From: Dehalococcoidia bacterium
GTDB lineage: Bacteria > Chloroflexota > Dehalococcoidia > GIF9 > AB-539-J10
Length of the DNA stretch: 64,000 bases
Direction: 5' to 3'
Assembly (NCBI GenBank): GCA_030610855.1
Contig: JAUWQY010000005.1
Coordinates: forward strand, 1-64,000
Shown here: positions 59,858 to 64,000 of the stretch, piece by piece
Position numbering within the stretch: position 1 is the stretch's first letter
Layout of the letters: the number at the start of each line of letters is the position of its first letter
The notes under the pieces: model-generated
What the model was told of the DNA's origin: nothing
The model's database searches: none
The model's input: the letters and a program-made list of their open reading frames with translations, nothing else
Position numbers and translations under genes: made by a program

Positions 59858-61018
59858 ATGGAAAAACTAAAGCTGAAGGCAAAAGATGCTGTCGAACTGC
59901 AAAGGCAACAGCTTGTCCAGCTGAGCCTGAGCATCCATGACAACCCTGAGTTGGGATTCGAGGAGGAGAAAGCGTCGGCCTGGCTTACCGACTATCTTGA
60001 AGGGTGTGGATTTCAGGTGGAACGAGGCATTGCCGGCCTGGCTACGGCCTTTCGGGCAACGTATGGTCGGGGGAGCCCGAGGATTGCCTTGCTTGCGGAA
60101 TATGATGCTTTACCCAAAGTCGGGCATGCCTGCGGGCATAACATAATAGGCGTTTCTGCCGTCGGTGCCAGTGTGGCCAGCAAATCCATCATTGACCAGT
60201 TAGGAGGCAGTATTCTGGTGGTGGGCACTCCTGGAGAGGAAGGTTTGGGTGGCAAGATAGACATGGTGAAGGCAGGAGCCTTTGATGGAATAGATGTGGC
60301 TATGATAATACATCCCAATGATCTGAACATGGTAACGATACAGGCACTTGCCGCCAGCACCCTGGAGGTCGAATTCTTTGGCCTGCCAGCTCACGCTGCC
60401 GGTCAACCTCATAAGGGTATTAACGCCCTGGAAGCCATGGTCATAGCTTTTACCTCCATAAACTCGTTACGCCAGCACATCAGAGAGGAGGCGCGTGTTC
60501 ATGGCATAATCACCGATGGCGGGGAAGCACCCAACATAGTGCCTGCTCACAGCGCCGCAACGTTCCTGATACGTGCTCCGGAGAACGAGTACCTTGATGA
60601 GTTGAAGGGCAAAATCCTGAACTGCTTCACAGGAGCTTCTATAGCGAGCGGAGCAAGACTGGAGTATCGCTGGAGAGATACGACTTATGCCCCGATGAAG
60701 AACAATGTAACCCTGGCTCAGTTATTCGGTCAGAATTTGGAATCGCTGGGGCGACAGGTAGTACCCTTCGACCCCCGTTTTGGCTTTGGCAGCACGGACA
60801 TGGGAAATGTCAGTCAACTGCTGCCGAGCATACATCCTATGATAGCTATAGCCTCGCCCGGCGTATCGATACATACGCCGGAGTTTGCGGCAGCAGCCGC
60901 CTCGGAGGCGGGACACGAAGGCTTGATGGACGCGGCCAAGGCAATGGCTATGACCGTGGCTGATATCCTGCAGCCAGGGACACTTGATAAGATCAGACAG
61001 GAGTTCCATCGCAGCTAG
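59858..61018 (+). CDS. M20 family amidohydrolase/aminoacylase
   Basis: LSIHDNPELGFEEEKASAWLTDYLEGCGFQVERG; ALLAEYDALPKVGHACGHNIIG; GTPGEEGLGGKIDMVKAGAF. Confidence 0.93.
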   Translation: MEKLKLKAKDAVELQRQQLVQLSLSIHDNPELGFEEEKASAWLTDYLEGCGFQVERGIAGLATAFRATYGRGSPRIALLAEYDALPKVGHACGHNIIGVSAVGASVASKSIIDQLGGSILVVGTPGEEGLGGKIDMVKAGAFDGIDVAMIIHPNDLNMVTIQALAASTLEVEFFGLPAHAAGQPHKGINALEAMVIAFTSINSLRQHIREEARVHGIITDGGEAPNIVPAHSAATFLIRAPENEYLDELKGKILNCFTGASIASGARLEYRWRDTTYAPMKNNVTLAQLFGQNLESLGRQVVPFDPRFGFGSTDMGNVSQLLPSIHPMIAIASPGVSIHTPEFAAAAASEAGHEGLMDAAKAMAMTVADILQPGTLDKIRQEFHRS

Positions 61019-61177
61019 AAGAAGTATCCCCGACCCAGAGGCAGAAATCGATGGTATAATCAGTGTGCTGCTTATCCGACCTAATTGAGATTGCTTGACT
61101 CTCTGTTGCCGGCATGGCTCTGGCCCGGCGGGGAGAGCCGTATCAATGCCGGAAGAGAGCTGCGGCAGGTTAAGGCT

Positions 61178-62095
61178 ATGAACAAGAACTACCAGGTGAC
61201 CATCATCGGTGGCGGACCGGCGGGGCTCACCGCTGGGCTATACTGCTCCCGCTCGAGGCTTAACACTTTGCTTGTTGAAAGAGGGATACTCGGCGGGCAG
61301 ATAATCAACGCTGAGCGCGTGGAGAACTACCCGGGCTTTCCCAGGGGTATTCCCGGCATTGAGTTAGGACAGCTTATCTATGAGCAAGCCACTAGCTATG
61401 GACTGGAGACCTTACTTGCTGATGTCACCGCAGCAGTGCCCGGCCGGAGAAATCATCTGGTCCGCACCGGGGAAGGCGATCTTACGGCTGAGGCGATAAT
61501 CGTTGCCTCCGGCTCTCAATTCCGCAAACTGGGCGTGCCCGGCGAAGACAGATATGTAGGCAAGGGAGTTTCCTATTGCGCTACCTGTGACGGCCCTTTG
61601 TTCAAAGATAAAGCGGTAGCCGTAGTAGGTGGCGGCGATGCTGCCATCACCGAGGCTCTCTACTTAAGCAGGTTTGCTTCCTCCGTCAAGGTCATCCACC
61701 GTCGTGGCCAGCTTCGAGCCAGCAGGATAATTCAGGAGAAAGCTCTTATCGAACCAAAGATAGAGCTTATCTGGGACACCATTGTGACCGGAATTGAAGG
61801 CGATGGCGTAGTCAGGCACATTAGTCTAAAGAATACCAAAGATGCTAGAATATCAGTATTACGGTTGGAGGGCGTTTTTGTCGCTATCGGCTCGGTGCCC
61901 AATAGTGTTGCGTGGCAGGGAGTGCTGCCTTTAGACGAAGGGGGCTACATAATCACCAACGAGGTGATGGAAACAGGGATTCCGGGAGTGTTTGCCGCCG
62001 GAGACGTCCGTCGTAATTCAGCCAGACAGGCGATAACTGCTGCTGGGGATGGCGCTACTGCCGCTGTGTCGGCAGAGAGGTTCTTGTCATCCTGA
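61178..62095 (+). CDS. trxB: Thioredoxin reductase
   Basis: VTIIGGGPAGLTAGLYCSRSRLNTLLVE; SYCATCDGPLFKDKAVAVVGGGDAAITEALYLSRF; GVFAAGDVRRNSARQAITAAGDGATAA; start trimmed. Confidence 0.95.
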   Translation: MNKNYQVTIIGGGPAGLTAGLYCSRSRLNTLLVERGILGGQIINAERVENYPGFPRGIPGIELGQLIYEQATSYGLETLLADVTAAVPGRRNHLVRTGEGDLTAEAIIVASGSQFRKLGVPGEDRYVGKGVSYCATCDGPLFKDKAVAVVGGGDAAITEALYLSRFASSVKVIHRRGQLRASRIIQEKALIEPKIELIWDTIVTGIEGDGVVRHISLKNTKDARISVLRLEGVFVAIGSVPNSVAWQGVLPLDEGGYIITNEVMETGIPGVFAAGDVRRNSARQAITAAGDGATAAVSAERFLSS

Positions 62096-62106
62096 GCGAA
62101 GCGAGG
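62085..62106 (+). repeat. REP-like repeat fragment tgtcatcctgagcgaagcgagg between trxB and rplI
   Basis: Resembles the intergenic family T(G)TCATYCTGAGCGAAGCGAAG..; supplies the trxB stop codon and part of the rplI SD. Confidence 0.6.
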
Positions 62107-62112
62107 AGTTTT

Positions 62113-62565
62113 ATGAAAGTTGTCTTATTGGAGAACATCCCCGGGAGGGGAAGAGCTGGAGAGATACAGGAAGTGAGCACAGGCTTTGCCAGGAATTTCC
62201 TTCTGCCTCGCGGTCTGGCTGTGGTGGCCACAGCCGCGGTCATTAAAGAAACGGAGGCCAGACTCGAGAAGGAACGCAGAGCAGAAAGCAGCGATCGGGA
62301 TCAGTTGGCTGAACTGGCTCAGCAGATTGAAGGTAAGGAGATTCACTTCAAGGCCCGTGCGGGAGCCGGAGACCGCCTGTTCGGCTCCGTCACCGGTTCC
62401 GATATAGCTGAGAAGTTGAGTCAGGTTGCCGGCGCCGTCATTGATAAGAGGAGGATAGAGATAGAGAAACCTCTGCGCCAGGCAGGCAGCCATGAGGTAA
62501 TCGTCAGGTTGGCGGGCGACATCAAACCGAAGATCACCGTTGTTATCGGGGAGGAGCAAGACTAG
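62113..62565 (+). CDS. rplI: 50S ribosomal protein bL9
   Basis: MKVVLLENIPGRGRAGEIQEVSTGFARNFLLPRGLAVVAT. Confidence 0.96.
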   Translation: MKVVLLENIPGRGRAGEIQEVSTGFARNFLLPRGLAVVATAAVIKETEARLEKERRAESSDRDQLAELAQQIEGKEIHFKARAGAGDRLFGSVTGSDIAEKLSQVAGAVIDKRRIEIEKPLRQAGSHEVIVRLAGDIKPKITVVIGEEQD

Positions 62566-62567
62566 GT

Positions 62568-63947
62568 ATGGCAGAGGGAAAAGTCCCGCCCCACGATATC
62601 GAGGCTGAGGAGGCAGTAATCGGGTCGCTGCTGATTGACCCTGATGCAATACTGAAAGTCTCCACATCCCTCAAGGCCGAGGATTTCCTCTCCGAAACGA
62701 ATCGGATGATTTACCAGGCTTGTCTCTCTATCTACCAACGTCCTAATGAGGCCATAAACCAGATTACGGTGGCTCATGAGCTGATGCGTCAGAACAACTT
62801 GGAGCAAATTGGTGGTGCCGCCTTCTTAAGCCATTTGATAAGTAATGTGCCTACATCGCTCCATGTTGAATATTATGCTCAAATAGTATCCGATACAGCA
62901 GTGATGCGACGGTTGATCTCCGCCGCCAGGCAGATTGAGGCCCTTGGCTACGAAGCCGGCCCAGATGTTGAGGCCAGCCTCAATGACGCCGAAGATATCC
63001 TGTTCAAAGTGCGAGCCAGGCAGGGTCTTCGAGGCCTTGTTCCGATTCGTGAGGCTCTAGGTCAATATTTCGAGGAATCTGGGCAGCCTACTGCGCTCAG
63101 AGAAGGGGAAGTACCTCATATTCTAACCGGCTTTGCCGCCTTGGACGATTCCTTAGGAGGGTTGCAGAGGACTGACTTAATCGTTCTAGCGGCCAAGACT
63201 AGCTTAGGTAAGACTAGTTTAGCGCTAAGCGTTGCCAGGAATGCCGGTATTAACCAAAGGGCTTGTATTGCGCTATTCAGTTTGGAGATGTCTCGAGAGG
63301 CAGTGATCCAGAGGTTTCTCGGTAGTGAATCGGGGGTGGATTCTAAGCGCATAAGATTGGGACATTTTAGTGAGCAGGATGAGATAAGAATCATGGAAGC
63401 CAGCGGCATCCTATCCGAGGCACCCATCTATGTTGATGATTCCCCTATGCTTCGGGTCGTAGATATAAGGAGCAAGGCACGGCGCCTTCACTTCGAACGC
63501 GGCATCGACCTGATTATCGTCGATTATCTGCAACTGATACAAGGCAGCGGTAGGAATGAGACTCGAGTCCAGGAGATCAGTAACATAACTCGTGCCCTAA
63601 AAACCCTAGCCCGGGAACTCAATGTGCCTATCTTAGCCCTATCGCAACTCAGTCGGGCTGTAGAAGCGCGTCCCTCCCATATACCTCAGCTTTCTGATCT
63701 GCGCGAATCAGGCAGCATTGAGCAGGATGCTGATGTGGTTATTTTCATTCACCGGGAAGATATGATCTATTCTCCCGAGGATTGGAGTAAGGTGCATGAC
63801 ATTGAAAAGGAGCCTTATCCCCGCGGCATCGCGGATATCATCATAGCCAAACATCGCAATGGTCCTTTAGGACAGCTTAAGCTACGATTCGTGGGTAGGA
63901 CCGCCAAGTTTACTAATCTAGAGGCCGAGTTGATTCCTGCCTCATGA
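62568..63947 (+). CDS. dnaB: Replicative DNA helicase
   Basis: PPHDIEAEEAVIGSLLIDPDAI; LIVLAAKTSLGKTSLALSVARNA; LIIVDYLQLIQG; LSDLRESGSIEQDADVVIFIHRED; no intein seen. Confidence 0.97.
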   Translation: MAEGKVPPHDIEAEEAVIGSLLIDPDAILKVSTSLKAEDFLSETNRMIYQACLSIYQRPNEAINQITVAHELMRQNNLEQIGGAAFLSHLISNVPTSLHVEYYAQIVSDTAVMRRLISAARQIEALGYEAGPDVEASLNDAEDILFKVRARQGLRGLVPIREALGQYFEESGQPTALREGEVPHILTGFAALDDSLGGLQRTDLIVLAAKTSLGKTSLALSVARNAGINQRACIALFSLEMSREAVIQRFLGSESGVDSKRIRLGHFSEQDEIRIMEASGILSEAPIYVDDSPMLRVVDIRSKARRLHFERGIDLIIVDYLQLIQGSGRNETRVQEISNITRALKTLARELNVPILALSQLSRAVEARPSHIPQLSDLRESGSIEQDADVVIFIHREDMIYSPEDWSKVHDIEKEPYPRGIADIIIAKHRNGPLGQLKLRFVGRTAKFTNLEAELIPAS

Positions 63948-64000
63948 AGGTAAAGACATGCCGAACCGGCGATTATCGAAGTCTCAGGCGAGAACAGAGT

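Noticed and set aside
1-64000. CRISPR arrays, tRNA/rRNA genes, transposases or prophage
   Set aside because: No regularly spaced repeats, no tRNA-like cloverleaf noticed by eye and no transposase/integrase motifs in the ORF track; a tRNAscan/ISfinder run would be needed to be certain.

Overview
The window is a gene-dense, mostly housekeeping bacterial chromosome segment. It looks like Chloroflexota, possibly Dehalococcoidia-like; this is inferred from gene content and style and is not proven here. Recognisable blocks: aspS-tig-clpP; mgtE-pepP-efp; an OmpR-family two-component system; ftsH; thiL-tsaE-tsaB; rpsF-ssb-rpsR-rpmH-rnpA-yidD-(beta-propeller lipoprotein)-yidC-jag-ileS; pyrG-transaldolase-rho; a complete Rnf operon (rnfCDGEAB); DUF58 and transglutaminase genes convergent with moxR; holB-ricT; nadK; a GNAT / GT4 / PIG-L group; a minus-strand cluster aminotransferase-DUF1445-pxpA-pxpB-pxpC-DUF4392; fabD-nusB; trxB-rplI-dnaB. 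No tRNA, rRNA, CRISPR array or intact mobile element was recognised. Main leads: (1) the split D-glutamate-cyclase-like pair (DUF1445 and DUF4392) flanking a complete 5-oxoprolinase set; (2) an mgtE leader with a perfect consensus promoter and a terminator/antiterminator architecture that I cannot assign to a known riboswitch, together with an in-frame TGA near the mgtE 3' end; (3) a textbook TTAACA-N5-TTAACA PhoP-type box in front of the two-component operon; (4) several leaderless-looking promoters; (5) gene relics (hypE, a methyltransferase, and a duplicated DUF58 5' end); (6) REP-like repeat fragments that supply Shine-Dalgarno or coding sequence. All calls come from reading the sequence and the supplied ORF track; no database searches were run.
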